DNA from: an uncultured Bacteroidales bacterium
GTDB taxonomy: Bacteria; Bacteroidota; Bacteroidia; Bacteroidales; Paludibacteraceae
NCBI GenBank assembly: GCA_945828585.1
Contig: CALZRN010000003.1
Coordinates: 1 to 47,139, forward strand
DNA length: 47,139 nucleotides
Direction of reading: 5' to 3'
Made by a program: the position numbers and the translations under genes. Positions 46,903 through 47,139 of the stretch are shown one piece after another (the stretch's first letter is position 1; each line of letters starts with the position of its first letter). The notes under the pieces are model-generated. The model was not told the origin of the DNA. It ran no database searches and saw only the letters and a list, made by a program, of their open reading frames with translations.

Positions 46903-46975
46903 AATCCACGCAGGGATGCGCACCCCTACGCGTACATAACTGCGGCGTGGATTTCGGTTGTTACTGACTTTTTTT
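46903..46975 (+). ncRNA. Candidate structured RNA or structured 5' leader
   Basis: Predicted TSS region is followed by AATCCACGC...GCGTGGATT (perfect 9-bp closing stem, 46903-46911/46945-46953) and T7 at 46969-46975; no ORF. Confidence 0.35.
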
Positions 46976-46996
46976 GTGTGTGTAGAGCAAGACCCC

Positions 46997-47040
46997 AATA
47001 AGGGTTTAGTAAGACTTTTGTAAGGGTTTAGTAATTATGT
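46997..47040. repeat. Period-11 array
   Basis: AATAAGGGTTT AGTAAGACTTT TGTAAGGGTTT AGTAATTATGT. Confidence 0.8.
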
Positions 47041-47059
47041 CGCTATGTCGCTATGTCGC
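47036..47059. repeat. Perfect period-8 array TATGTCGC x3
   Basis: tatgtcgctatgtcgctatgtcgc. Confidence 0.95.
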
Positions 47060-47084
47060 TGTTGAAATGAAAAAAACAGATGGG

Positions 47085-47126
47085 ACTTTGAAACTGTGAA
47101 ACTTTGATGAGACTTTGTAAGAGCTT
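47085..47126. repeat. Degenerate ACTTTG array with 8- and 11-nt steps
   Basis: ACTTTG/ACTGTG at 47085, 47093, 47101 and 47112, with AGCTTG near 47122. Confidence 0.65.
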
Positions 47127-47139
47127 GTAAATGAGAGAG

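Overview
The window looks like a chromosomal segment of a Bacteroidales-type bacterium. Support: Bacteroidetes -33/-7 promoters, T9SS-style C-terminal domains, and a GldJ-like lipoprotein. The left third is mostly housekeeping: dtd, tdk-priA-uridine-kinase-like operon, tRNA-Met(CAT) beside metG, dacA/cdaA-folP, a GldJ/GldK-family lipoprotein and gcvH. It also holds the 3' end of a secreted InlB-like-repeat protein, a frameshifted AAA ATPase and a short VirE/DUF3874-like fragment. The right two thirds is a surface-protein locus. It has two giant modular adhesins (3319 and 3421 aa, alternating jelly-roll/cleaved-adhesin and FN3 modules), then an apparent four-gene operon (beta-barrel OMP, barrel+OmpA fusion with a Lys/Ala-rich N-terminal segment, two paralogous T9SS cargo proteins). 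The most unusual signal is not a gene. Many intergenic spacers consist of short degenerate tandem words, mostly with an 8-nt period and sometimes 7-7.5 or 11 nt. The word differs at each locus, and several arrays begin at or inside a stop codon or sit on both sides of a terminator. I also see a highly regular extended promoter module (TTG..TATGTC, exactly 23 nt from TTG to TAnnTTTG in nine of the instances listed). All family calls come from reading the translations; no database search was run.
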